Positions 21,771 through 33,120 of a stretch of 64,000 nt of DNA are shown piece after piece; the stretch's first letter is position 1; each line of letters starts with the position of its first letter. The notes under the pieces are model-generated. The model searched no databases. It was not told the DNA's origin and was given only the letters and a program-made list of their open reading frames with translations. Source of the stretch: Panulirus ornatus (taxonomy: Eukaryota > Arthropoda > Malacostraca > Decapoda > Palinuridae). The position numbers and the translations under genes are program-made. The DNA lies in the NCBI RefSeq assembly GCF_036320965.1, contig NC_092234.1, forward strand, positions 41,725,532-41,789,531. Reading direction: 5' to 3'.

Positions 21771-21931
21771 ACTGACCTTCTTGGGTGTGCCTGACTGTAT
21801 GACTGACCTTCCTGGGTGTGCCTGACTGTATGACTGACCTTCCTGGGTGTGCCTGACTGTATGACTGACCTTCCTGGGTGTGCCTGACTGTATGACTGAC
21901 CTTCCTGGGTGTGCCTGACTGTATGACTGGT
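21771..21931. repeat. 31-bp array that copies a 5' splice site
   Basis: Five copies of a 31-bp unit just downstream of the first Ig1 exon. On the minus strand each copy contains the exon's own donor AGGAAG|GTCAGT (the last has AAGAAG). The copied donors start at 21900, 21869, 21838, 21807 and 21776; the true one starts at 21944. Confidence 0.92.
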
Positions 21932-21944
21932 GGCTTTTACTGAC

Positions 21945-22120
21945 CTTCCTAAGTCCAGGGACATCACCAATAGCAGAACCATCTTCAGCTCGGACCCAGA
22001 CGACGGTGGGGCGGGGGTGGCCACGTACGGAGCAGTGAATGTTGGCGCCGGTCGAGTTGCTGAAGTCTACACGGTTGTCGGGTTCCTCAAGGATGACGGG
22101 GCCGCTCTCCTCACACAGTC
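21945..22120 (-). CDS. Dscam: Dscam exon, first half of Ig1
   Basis: This 176-nt exon encodes the N-terminal half of the first immunoglobulin domain of Dscam, a cell-surface receptor used in arthropod neuronal self-recognition and implicated in immunity. It reads LCEESGPVILEEP, then NRVDFSNSTGANIHC and PTVVWVRAEDGS, ending GDVPGLRK. The segment closely resembles the Drosophila Dscam1 Ig1 region (FSNSTGA and GDVPGLR are hallmarks), and the C of NIHC is the B-strand cysteine. A CAG acceptor (TTCCTGCAG) lies just upstream on the minus strand and the donor is AGGAAG|GTCAGT. The exon takes two bases (GA) to complete a codon from the previous exon and ends in phase 0. The next exon starts in phase 0, so the join is consistent. 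The donor is followed by a tandem array that copies it. The upstream signal-peptide exon was not found. Confidence 0.95.
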
Positions 22121-22297
22121 CTGCAGGAACACAAACACACACACAACATCAGTCCCGAGCTTCATGTATACACCGGGGTAACAACGTACATGTAACACTA
22201 GGATACAAGGAAACAAGATATAAATCAGTGTTGGATACTTGTAAATATAGTCATGGGTGAGACACAGGACAAGTCTGTATTCTTTCATCCCACTGAG

Positions 22298-22345
22298 CAA
22301 GACGGTACGACCCTTAGATAAGATGGGTAGGGTCGTACCGTCATA
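22298..22345. repeat. Minimal fold-back hairpin, GGTACGACCCTT family
   Basis: A perfect 14-bp inverted repeat: GACGGTACGACCCT at 22301-22314 and AGGGTCGTACCGTC at 22329-22342, with a 14-base loop. It is the simplest member of the dispersed family. Confidence 0.9.
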
Positions 22346-22424
22346 GCACTCCAGCGACCCCGCTGGACTTTGTGACATTCAAATTTATCTCTTAGCTTAT
22401 CTTCACCTCCCATAGCCCGATCTG

Positions 22425-22515
22425 GGCCCAGGCTGTTGAGTTGGGTCACTGGTCGACCAAGGTGTTGGATTGGGTCGTTGGTCGAGCAAGGTGTTGGAAG
22501 CCGCAGCCAGCCAGA
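22425..22515 (-). mobile_element. LINE 3' tail motif, short copy
   Basis: On the minus strand, GCTGCGGCTTCCAACACC leads to a partial tandem of TTGCTCGACCAACGACCC. In frame this reads AAASNTLLDQRPNP, the C-terminal end seen in the LINE fragment at 30.6-30.86 kb. Confidence 0.6.
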
Positions 22516-22699
22516 AAAGGTCCCAGACCCAGCTATGGAGGCAGGACTCCGATACCTTCGTAAGGTAAGGTCAGGTAAGGTGAAGTCACAGACCCTGCTG
22601 TGGGGTAAATGAACTTCGACACCATAGTTTAGTGTAATGTAAAGCAACACAGACCATGATTTTAAAATTCTGTTCCATTCTTCGTTATCAAAATGTTCA

Positions 22700-23315
22700 T
22701 TATCTGAACACAGCAGCAACACAACACAAGCAACACCAGGATCACCCAACACGAGGACAACACAGCAGAGCACCAGCACCAGCACAACACAGCACCAGCA
22801 CCAGGACAACACAGCACCAGCACCAGGACAACACAGCACCAGCACCGACAACATAACACAGCACCAGCACTAGGACAACACAGCACCAGCACCAGGACAA
22901 CACAGCACCAGCACCAGCACTAGGACAACACAGCACCAGCACCAGGACAACACAGCCCCAGCATCAGCACAACACAGCACCAACACCAGGACAACACAGC
23001 ACCAACACCAGGACAACACAGCACCAGCACCAGGACAACACAGCCCCAGCATCAGCACAACACAGCCCCAGCACCAGCACAACACAGCACCAACACCAGG
23101 ACAACACAGCACCAGCACCAGGACAACACAGCACCAACACCAGGACAACACAGCACCAACACCAGGACAACACAGCACCAACACCAGGACAACACAGCAC
23201 CAGCACCAGGACAACACAGCACCAGCACAACACAGCACCAACACCAGGACAACACAGCACCAACACCAGGACAACACAGCACAGCACCATGACAACACAA
23301 CACAGCATCACAGAA
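22700..23315. repeat. 22-bp minisatellite
   Basis: About 27 copies of a 22-bp unit with the core CACCAGCACCAGGACAACAC. Variants have CAACACC or CATCAGC. Cysteine-rich open frames on the minus strand are repeat artefacts. Confidence 0.92.
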
Positions 23316-23509
23316 CACCACCCTCAACATGGCCGGCCGCGCGGGACCAGACTGCAGCTTTGAACTAAAGAAACTCAGGAGACATGAGAGGTCGGCCAGC
23401 CTCGCGCCCCCCGCCCCAGGGGCTCATACCTTCGTCAGTCTCCTCCAGAAGTTCCCGATAACCCCCGCTAAGGTGAACCCGCATACCTACAGAGCACACG
23501 TACCCGCTT
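23316..23509. other. Short unique spacer between two arrays
   Basis: GC-rich sequence with no recognised feature. Confidence 0.5.
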
Positions 23510-26500
23510 CATCACCACAGTACAACCCGCTTCAGCACGCCAGTACGACCCGCTTCATCACCACGGGAAGTCCCGCTTCAGCACCATGGTAAGTCCCGCT
23601 TCAGCACCATGGTAAGTCCCGCTTCATCACCACGGTACAACCCGCCTCAGCACCATGGTACAACCCGCTTCAGCACCACGGTACAACCCGCCTCAGCACC
23701 ACGGTACAACCCGCTTCAGCACCACGGTACAACCCGCTTCAGCACCACGGTACAACCCGCTTCAGCACCACTGTACAACCCGCTTCAGCACCACTGTACA
23801 ACCCGCTTCAGCACCATGGTAAGTCCCGCTTCAGCACCATGGTAAGTCCCGCTTCAGCACCACTGTACAACCCGCTTCAGCACCACTGTACAACCCGCTT
23901 CAGCACCACGGTACAACCCGCCTCAGCACCACGGTACAACCCGCCTCAGCACCACGGTACAACCCGCCTCAGCACCACGGTACAACCCGCCTCAGCACCA
24001 CGGTACAACCCGCTTCAGCACCATGGTAAGTCCCGCTTCAGCACCATGGTAAGTCCCGCTTCAGCACCATGGTAAGTCCCGCTTCAGCACCATGGTAAGT
24101 CCCGCTTCAGCACCACGGTACAACCCGCTTCAGCACCACTGTACAACCCGCTTCAGCACCACGGTACAACCCGCTTCAGCACCACTGTACAACCCGCTTC
24201 AGCACCACTGTACAACCCGCTTCAGCACCACTGTACAACCCGCTTCAGCACCATGGTAAGTCCCGCTTCAGCACCACGGTACAACCCGCTTCAGCACCAT
24301 GGTAAGTCCCGCTTCAGCACCATGGTAAGTCCCGCTTCAGCACCATGGTAAGTCCCGCTTCAGCACCATGGTAAGTCCCGCTTCAGCACCATGGTAAGTC
24401 CCGCTTCAGCACCATGGTAAGTCCCGCTTCAGCACCATGGTAAGTCCCGCTTCAGCACCATGGTAAGTCCCGCTTCAGCACCATGGTAAGTCCCGCTTCA
24501 GCACCACTGTACAACCCGCTTCAGCACCATGGTAAGTCCCGCTTCAGCACCATGGTAAGTCCCGCTTCAGCACCACTGTACAACCCGCTTCAGCACCACT
24601 GTACAACCCGCTTCAGCACCACGGTACAACCCGCTTCAGCACCATGGTAAGTCCCGCTTCAGCACCATGGTAAGTCCCGCTTCAGCACCATGGTAAGTCC
24701 CGCTTCAGCACCATGGTAAGTCCCGCTTCAGCACCATGGTAAGTCCCGCTTCAGCACCATGGTAAGTCCCGCTTCAGCACCATGGTAAGTCCCGCTTCAG
24801 CACCACGGTACAACCCGCTTCAGCACCATGGTAAGTCCCGCTTCAGCACCACTGTACAACCCGCTTCAGCACCATGGTAAGTCCCGCTTCAGCACCACTG
24901 TACAACCCGCTTCAGCACCACTGTACAACCCGCTTCAGCACCATGGTAAGTCCCGCTTCAGCACCATGGTAAGTCCCGCTTCAGCACCATGGTAAGTCCC
25001 GCTTCAGCACCACGGTACAACCCGCTTCAGCACCACGGTACAACCCGCCTCAGCACCACGGTACAACCCGCCTCAGCACCACGGTACAACCCGCTTCAGC
25101 ACCACTGTACAACCCGCTTCAGCACCACTGTACAACCCGCTTCAGCACCATGGTAAGTCCCGCTTCAGCACCATGGTAAGTCCCGCTTCAGCACCACTGT
25201 ACAACCCGCTTCAGCACCACTGTACAACCCGCTTCAGCACCACTGTACAACCCGCTTCAGCACCACTGTACAACCCGCTTCAGCACCATGGTAAGTCCCG
25301 CTTCAGCACCACTGTACAACCCGCTTCAGCACCATGGTAAGTCCCGCTTCAGCACCACTGTACAACCCGCTTCAGCACCACTGTACAACCCGCTTCAGCA
25401 CCATGGTAAGTCCCGCTTCAGCACCACTGTACAACCCGCTTCAGCACCATGGTAAGTCCCGCTTCAGCACCATGGTAAGTCCCGCTTCAGCACCATGGTA
25501 AGTCCCGCTTCAGCACCATGGTAAGTCCCGCTTCAGCACCATGGTAAGTCCCGCTTCAGCACCATGGTAAGTCCCGCTTCAGCACCACGGTACAACCCGC
25601 CTCAGCACCACGGTACAACCCGCTTCAGCACCACTGTACAACCCGCTTCAGCACCACTGTACAACCCGCTTCAGCACCACTGTACAACCCGCTTCAGCAC
25701 CATGGTAAGTCCCGCTTCAGCACCACTGTACAACCCGCTTCAGCACCATGGTAAGTCCCGCTTCAGCACCACTGTACAACCCGCTTCAGCACCACTGTAC
25801 AACCCGCTTCAGCACCATGGTAAGTCCCGCTTCAGCACCATGGTAAGTCCCGCTTCAGCACCATGGTAAGTCCCGCTTCAGCACCATGGTAAGTCCCGCT
25901 TCAGCACCATGGTAAGTCCCGCTTCAGCACCACGGTACAACCCGCCTCAGCACCACGGTACAACCCGCTTCAGCACCATGGTAAGTCCCGCTTCAGCACC
26001 ATGGTAAGTCCCGCTTCAGCACCACTGTACAACCCGCTTCAGCACCACTGTACAACCCGCTTCAGCACCATGGTAAGTCCCGCTTCAGCACCACTGTACA
26101 ACCCGCTTCAGCACCACTGTACAACCCGCTTCAGCACCACTGTACAACCCGCTTCAGCACCACGGTACAACCCGCCTCAGCACCACGGTACAACCCGCTT
26201 CAGCACCATGGTAAGTCCCGCTTCAGCACCATGGTAAGTCCCGCTTCAGCACCACTGTACAACCCGCTTCAGCACCACTGTACAACCCGCTTCAGCACCA
26301 TGGTAAGTCCCGCTTCAGCACCACTGTACAACCCGCTTCAGCACCACGGTACAACCCGCTTCAGCACCATGGTAAGTCCCGCTTCAGCACCACTGTACAA
26401 CCCGCTTCAGCACCATGGTAAGTCCCGCTTCAGCACCACTGTACAACCCGCTTCAGCACCACGGTACAACCCGCTTCAGCACCATGGTAAGTCCCGCTTC

Positions 26501-26990
26501 AGCACCATGGTAAGTCCCGCTTCAGCACCACGGTACAACCCGCCTCAGCACCACGGTACAACCCGCTTCAGCACCATGGTAAGTCCCGCTTCAGCACCAT
26601 GGTAAGTCCCGCTTCAGCACCATGGTAAGTCCCGCTTCAGCACCACGGTACAACCCGCTTCAGCACCATGGTAAGTCCCGCTTCAGCACCATGGTAAGTC
26701 CCGCTTCAGCACCACGGTAAGTCCCGCTTCAGCACCATGGTAAGTCCCGCTTCAGCACCACGGTACAACCCGCTTCAGCACCATGGTAAGTCCCGCTTCA
26801 GCACCACGGTACAACCCGCTTCAGCACCATGGTAAGTCCCGCTTCAGCACCATGGTAAGTCCCGCTTCAGCACCATGGTAAGTCCCGCTTCAGCACCATG
26901 GTAAGTCCCGCTTCAGCACCATGGTAAGTCCCGCTTCAGCACCACGGTACAACCCGCCTCAGCACCACGGTACAACCCGCCTCAGCACTT
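23510..26990. repeat. 23-bp satellite array, about 150 copies
   Basis: The unit is CCCGCTTCAGCACC followed by one of three ends: ATGGTAAGT, ACGGTACAA or ACTGTACAA; some units have CCTCAG. The unit is related to the fold-back arm GACGGTACGACCCTTCAGC. The first units (CAGTACGACCCGCTTCATC) are intermediate in form. No gene. Confidence 0.95.
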
Positions 26991-27879
26991 TTTTCCCCAT
27001 TCATCCTCTCACACCCTCACTGGATTATAAACTTCTCTCTCATGTTAATTTCTATTGACTAAACTGCAAACACTATGATACGTAACCACCTGTGTTCAAA
27101 TAAACCCATTGATTGTTTTCCTGCCTGGAAAATTTAGCAGCGGACAATTTACCCGGCTGCAGATGAAACAATCAAACCTCTGTAAGATGAACCACGCAAG
27201 AGTTATGAATTTGTGCCACAAATTCACGTTATGATACCCGTACATCGCCACGATCTAATGAATAATAATCACTAGAGCAATATATCTGGAAGTTTCCAAT
27301 CCAAGCGAAGGAGAGGAGAGACGTTAGAGTTTGACATAAAAGTAACGAACAAGGTAAAGAGCAGGTGTCAGGCTGGGCTTTTATGTTTGTTAACTCTTAT
27401 CGTTAGAACACATTTTCTGCTACGCTTCATATAACATGAAAGGCTCGCTCTTTTTCACATGATTATGAGAAGCAGGTGTATTTCAAAACATATTTTTTTC
27501 ATCCTCCTAGCGACACCCTTGACGAACAGTACTAGCAAGCCAAAACCTGGTTATCCTTGAGGTGATGTGAGGCGGCAGCTGCTCAGCGGCGGCGGCGGCA
27601 GGTGCTGAGTCCTGGGCAGGTTAGGTGGTCACGACGCTCGTACCACCTTCAGGTACTACAAATAACCTCACTAAGTCTTCTTAATTCTATCCAAGTTCAT
27701 CCCTGGAAATTATCAGACAGCGCAAGTCTACCTGACGCACGTCACCTGAGTAGAACGATGCTCGTGTCCTCCTTACGTTCAGCCAGGCGGGTCACTATGG
27801 CAACAAGCTCTCCACCAGATTGCAGACCACTACACAAACGGTGGTTAAGGCGGGCAACAAACAATGTAATTCACGGCTG

Positions 27880-27933
<54 letters not shown>

Positions 27934-28794
27934 CCCACGAGAGGATGGGGGTCGGCACATCATAATAACCATCCTATCACCTCGTCTTGACACTACATTA
28001 CCATCAGAGGCAACACCTCCCTAATCGACCACACTATAATTCTCGTGTAGTCTGGATGGCCCTACTTTACCCTACTTATAACACAGTGAGAGCATAAGAG
28101 CTTCATACAACTTACAAATAACAATTACAAGATAACTTGTTCACTGTCAGTCAATAATTACCACCGACTTTCACAAGATAAATTTTCATCTGCTTAAAAT
28201 ATCTATTAGCGAGTGATAATACAGGAGGCGGGGGCTTGTCTGTGTGTGCGTCTGTTCGTCCCGGGCGGAGGCTGTGTGCGTGTGTGTGTGTGTCTGTAAT
28301 GATCCCCATCATTACTCCACAGTCAGGTGCGCACAGCCTTCCCCGGCCGTGTCTCTCACAAGGTTAATCAATGATGTCAATATGTCTTCTGCTGTACTGA
28401 CCTGTTCTCATGTGTCAATAATCCTTGATACTAATACTATCCTCCAGCAGATAACCTCTTCACGGATCATAAAGTCCCTGGCCTCCAGCTTTCCCACGTC
28501 AGTACAGTTTTAAACACATTTTCTTTTTAAAGTTGTATATAAGCCGCTCCACACAATGCAAAGGTCAAAGTCACGGGACAAGTCACGGGTGGCCTTACAA
28601 CCCCTGTGTGCGAGGTCACCTGGAGCCTGGTCACCAGGTTGGGTACCTGGGCCGCCGGCCAATATACGTTACTTTCGAAGTATATAACAGATCCTCCCCT
28701 CCTGTAATATAACACGTCTGTGTCACCATAAAGAGAGGCGTGCTGCACCTACAGGCTCACGGAGTCAACATGAGCAACTCTGGGGACATCATGG
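26991..28794. other. Intronic or intergenic DNA, nothing recognised
   Basis: Unique, partly AT-rich sequence with GT repeats at 27880-27930 and 28270-28292. No gene is recognised. If the Dscam leader exon is in this window, this is one of the candidate regions. Confidence 0.45.
27880..27931. repeat. (GT)n microsatellite
   Basis: Perfect GT run. Confidence 0.97.
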
Positions 28795-28796
28795 GA

Positions 28797-29040
28797 CTGG
28801 TCCCTCTCCCGGATGACAGGTGTGACCCAGGACAGGGTACTACTGGTCACCCGGACGACAGGTGTGCCCCAGGACAGGGTACCAGTCCCTTTACCGGATG
28901 ACAGGTGTGACCCTGGACAGGGTACCAGTCCCTTTCCCGGATGACAGGTGTGACCCAGGACAGGGTACCAGTCCCTTTCCCGGATGACAGGTGTGACCCA
29001 GGACAGGGTACCAGTCCCTTTCCCGGATGACAGGTGGTAC
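28797..29040. repeat. 43-bp minisatellite
   Basis: Five to six copies of a 43-bp unit containing GGATGACAGGTGTGACCC and CAGGGTACCAGTCCC. Measured spacing is 43 bp (28896, 28939, 28982). Confidence 0.9.
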
Positions 29041-29735
29041 AGACACTCATGCATTCTGGTGTGCCGCTGCTCGGGCCCCGCCGCCGCACACCTGCCGCCG
29101 TGCTCAGGGCCACACACCAGACCACCGCTAGTGACGGCGTCACCAGCCACCTTACCAGGGGTGGAGGGGGTGTCTGCCGCCCGGGGGTACACGGGACTAT
29201 TGTCATCATGTGACCCATCCACAATGACACCTAACCTTCGACCCCGCATCCTAACCGCACGAGAAGGACGGTATGACCCAAAGGGTCGTGTGTGTGCGGC
29301 TCGTTACACTGCTGCTCCCGTGATCAGTCATGCTGTGTGAGGCTGCAGCCGGCAGGCCTACGTCTCCAGCGGAGCCTTGGCTGGTCTACAGCATTGTGCA
29401 GGTACTACCCACTCGTTCTGGGAATAGTTTACCTTCTTCCCCGCCGGCTGGTCGGTCCATCATGTTTCCAGATACTTCCATGTAATGAGCCACAAAGTTT
29501 CTGACACGAAAAAATGTTCATTACGCAATCGTCTCTTGTGTTTACGATACATTACATCATCTGTGGCTTCACTGAGGACTCCCTCCCCGATCCTGATCAT
29601 GAGTGTACAAGCTGTTCCCCAGCGTTAGAGGAGGTCAGGGGGACTCGTGACCTCCTGACACCTCGACCCAGAGCGGCAGTTCGACCCCTCGACCACGTCG
29701 ACCCCAACCCAGGCGGTAGACACTCGCTACAGTTC
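29041..29735. other. GC-rich unique DNA, nothing recognised
   Basis: Only a short hairpin of the fold-back family (GGTATGACCCAAAGGGTCGT, 29270-29289) is visible. Confidence 0.5.
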
Positions 29736-29737
29736 CT

Positions 29738-30164
29738 GATGGTGATGATGATGATGATGGTGATGATGAAGATGATAATGATGGTAATGATGATGATGAT
29801 GATAATGATGGTAATGATGATGATGATGATAATGATGGTAATGATGATGATGATGGTAATGATGATGATGATGGTGGTGATGATGATGATAATGATGGTA
29901 ATGATGGTAATGATGATGATGATAATGATGATTATGGTGGTGATGATGAAGATGATGATGATGGTAATGATGATGATGATGATAATGATGGTAATGATGA
30001 TGATGATGGTAATGATGATGATGATGGTGGTGATGATGATGATAATGATGGTAATGATGGTAATGATGATGGTGATGATGATGATGGTAATGATGATGAT
30101 GATGATGATGGTGGTGATGATGATGATGGTAATGATGATGATGATGATGATGATGGTGATAATG

Positions 30165-30196
<32 letters not shown>

Positions 30197-30198
30197 GT
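29738..30198. repeat. (GAT)n-type trinucleotide array
   Basis: About 460 bp of GATGAT with interspersed GGT and AAT units. Repeated blocks such as GATGGTAATGATGATGATG recur, which points to internal duplication. Methionine-rich open frames are artefacts. Confidence 0.95.
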
Positions 30199-30254
30199 GT
30201 TCATGTGGTCTTCGTGATGTACCAGATGAAGCTCAATCACTATGTACACTGCGC

Positions 30255-30385
30255 CTCCCCAACACTGGGCGAGACTTTCTCCAACACTCCCCCAACACTG
30301 GGCGAGACTTTCTCCAACACTCCCCCAACACTGGGCGAGATTATGTCCAACACATCCCAACAATGGGCGTGGCTTTCTCGAATAT
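30255..30385. repeat. 33-bp minisatellite
   Basis: Four copies of a 33-bp unit containing CCAACACTGGGCGAGAC and TTTCTCCAACACTCC. Confidence 0.9.
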
Positions 30386-30392
30386 TCCTCAG

Positions 30393-30512
30393 TAGTATAG
30401 TATAGTATAGTATAGTATAGTATAGTATAGTATAGTATAGTACAGTACAGTACAGTGCAGTACAGTACAGTACAGTACAGTACAGTATAGTATAGTACAG
30501 TACAGTATAGGA
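30393..30512. repeat. Pentanucleotide repeat TATAG/CAGTA
   Basis: TATAG units pass into ACAGT units and back. Confidence 0.93.
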
Positions 30513-30559
30513 CATTGTTTCACTTCCTTTGTATAGTATGATACAGTGAGGCAGAAGTA

Positions 30560-30862
30560 GGTGTGGTTCTCACGTTACATTGTGGTATAACCTGCTGCTG
30601 GCACGACCGTCATGGAAGGCTGCGTAAAATACCATCTCTGAAATCCAAAGATGCGACGTCGGCACACAAGATGAGAGAAGACCTTAAACCTGCGGGCGGG
30701 GCCCAAGACTCTTCAACACCTCCTGGCCGCCATCTACCGTCAGAAACAGCCTGGGTTGCTGCACGGTAGACAAGGTCAAGACTGCACTGGACAACTACCT
30801 ACAAAGTGTACCACACCAGCCAGGCTCTGGGGGCCTGCCTCAGTCTGGCTGCGGCTTCCAAC
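30560..30862 (+). mobile_element. LINE 3' fragment, copy A
   Basis: A piece of about 300 bp nearly identical to the inverted sequence at 41966-42271. One frame reads FNTSWPPSTVRNSLGCCTVD and then KVKTALDNYLQSVP, which resembles the C-terminal end of LINE polyproteins. It ends GGCTGCGGCTTCCAAC and continues directly into a 29-bp tandem array made from its own tail. Few differences separate the two copies, so they are young. The LINE assignment rests on a short motif and is moderate. Confidence 0.65.
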
Positions 30863-31210
30863 ACCTTGCTCCACCAACGACCCAACCCAACACCTTGCTC
30901 CACCAACCACCCAACCCAACACCTTGCTCCACCAACCACCCAACCCAACACCTTGCTCCACCAACGACCCAACCCAACACCTTGCTCCACCAACGACCCA
31001 ACCCAACACCTTGCTCCACCAACCACCCAACCCAACACCTTGCTCCACCAACCACCCAACCCAACACCTTGCTCGACCAACGACCCAACCCAACACCTTG
31101 GTCGACCAACGACCTAACCCAATACCTTGCTCCACTAACGACCTAACCAACCAGCCTGGTCGACCAACGACCTAACCAACCAGCCTGGTCGACCAACGAC
31201 CTAACCCAAG
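30863..31210. repeat. 29-bp array derived from a LINE tail
   Basis: About eleven copies of a 29-bp unit with the core CACCTTGCTCCACCAACGAC. The last copies change to CAGCCTGGTCGACCAACGAC. The first unit continues the LINE fragment without a break, in the frame that reads SNTLLHQRP. Confidence 0.88.
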
Positions 31211-31500
31211 AGCCTGGGAATTTTTACAAGCGTAGCATCCACTTGCTACAGAATGTACAGTAAGGTACAGTAAAGTATCCACTTGGTAAAGTGTATAGTA
31301 TGGTATAGCACAGTGTCCACTTAATAAAGTGTATAGCATGGCACAGTACGGTATAAACTTGGTGCAAAGTGTTAAGTATGATGTTAAGTGTTAAGTATGA
31401 TGCGGTATGGTATCCACTTAGTACACTACAGTGTATAGTACACTACAATGTATAACACAGTAGTGTATAGTACACTATAGTGTACAGTACGGTAAGTACA
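31211..31500. repeat. Degenerate GTACAGTA/TAAAGTGTATAG repeat
   Basis: Loose repeats of about 50 bp with GTATCCACTTGGTAAAGTG. Heavily diverged. Confidence 0.6.
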
Positions 31501-31704
31501 GTATCTCTACTACACACAAATAGAATTCTTTGTTAATTCCTCGACACTTTACGCAAGTACCTTACCATCCTTGTACCTACACCCGGTACATGGCCACCAT
31601 GTACCTTGCTGTTGTACCGTCAGTACTTCACTGTACCATTAGCGTAATGCGTCACGTACGGGCCGGGGTTGGTCACAGCCTAGTGTGGGAGGGCACAGAC
31701 CCAC

Positions 31705-31960
31705 GGGTGCCCCCCCCCCCCCCCTCACGTGACCCACCAGCTGCTCAGCAGACATCCCCTCCACCGCCTCCTTCAGACACCCACCCTTTAACTCCCAGAC
31801 ACCCCACCCAAACCCCCCCTTACCCCACAATTACCTCCAGACACTACCCCTCCCCCCCACCCCCACCTCTACTTCCAGACATTTCCAGCCCCATCAATAC
31901 CCCCCCCCCCCCGACATCCCCTCCTCAGCCCCTCCGTCTCTAGACACTCCAAGACCAAAC
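31705..31960. other. C-rich stretch
   Basis: Poly(C) runs and CCACCC-rich sequence next to the 38-bp array. No gene. Confidence 0.7.
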
Positions 31961-32758
31961 GACCTGCCTGCTGGGGTCGTGCACCTCCCCCAGTGGACGA
32001 CCAGCCTGCTGGGGTCGTGCAACTCCCACAGTGGACGACCAGCCTACTGGGGTCATGCAACTCCCACAGTGGACGACCAGCCTCCTGGGGTAGGGCACCT
32101 CCCACAGTGGACCACCAGCCTGCTGGGGTCATGCAACTCTCACAATGGACGACCAGCCTGCTGGGGTCGTGCACCTCCCACAGTGGACGACCAGCCTCCT
32201 GGGGTAGGGCACCTCCCACAGTGAACGACCAGCCTGCTGGGTTCATGCACCTCCCACAGTGGACGACCAGCCTGCTGGGGTCGTGCACCTTCCTCAGTGG
32301 ACGACCAGCCTGCTGGGGTCGTGCACCTTCCTCAGTGGACGACCAGCCTGCTGGGGTCGTGCACCTCCCACAGTGAACGACCAGCCTGCTGGGGTCGTGC
32401 ACCTCCCACAATGGACGACCAGCCTGCTGGGGTCGTGCACCTCCCACAATGGACGACCAGCCTGCTGGGGTCGTGCACCTTCCTCAGTGGACGACCAGCC
32501 TGCTGGGGTCGTGCACCTCCCACAGTGGACGACCAGCCTGCTGGGGTCGTGCACCTCCCACAATGGACGACCAGCCTGCTGGGGTCGTGCACCTCCCACA
32601 ATGGACGACCAGCCTGCTGGGGTCGTGCACCTTCCTCAGTGGACGACCAGCCTGCTGGGGTCGTGCACCTCCCACAATGGACGACCAGCCTGCTGGGGTC
32701 GTGCACCTCCCACAGTGGACGACCAGCCTGCTGGGGTCGTGCACCTTCCTCAGTGACC
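31961..32758. repeat. 38-bp minisatellite, about 21 copies
   Basis: The unit contains GGACGACCAGCCTGCTGGGG and TCGTGCACCTCCCACAGT. Early copies vary (GTAGGGCACC, TCATGCAACT); later copies are more uniform. CAGCCTGCTGG is a short palindrome in each unit. Confidence 0.95.
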
Positions 32759-32861
32759 TCCCGCCTCACATCACTGTTATGACGAAGTGCAGTGTTGGCT
32801 GGGACGACCCTACATCCGGTGTCAGACACCCGCCCACCGGATCCCTCGTCACACCTGCCCC

Positions 32862-33120
32862 TGCCACCATCCCTGCCAACACAGACCCGGTGTCAGAGCT
32901 GCCCCTGCCACCATCCCTGCCAACAAAGACATGGTGTCAGACCTGCCCATGTCACCATCCCTGCCAACAAAGACATGGTGTCAGACCTGCCCATGTCACC
33001 ATCCCTGCCAACACAGACCCGGTGTCAGACCTGCCCCTGCCAGCACAGACCCGGTGTCAGACCTGCCCCTGCTAGCACAGACCCGGTGTCAGAGCTGCCC
33101 CTGCCAACACCCATCCCAAC
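32862..33120. repeat. 44-bp minisatellite with shortened copies
   Basis: The unit contains CATCCCTGCCAACACAGACC and CGGTGTCAGACCTGCCC. Spacing is 44 bp at 32889-32933 and falls in the last copies. Confidence 0.85.

Noticed and set aside
22285..23330. Cysteine-rich minus-strand frames (CCVVLVLVLCC)
   Set aside because: They come from the 22-bp CACCAGCACCAGGACAACAC repeat in several frames.
23510..26990. CRISPR-like appearance of regular 23-bp repeats
   Set aside because: The repeats are head-to-tail without unique spacers, and the context is a eukaryotic gene; this is a satellite.
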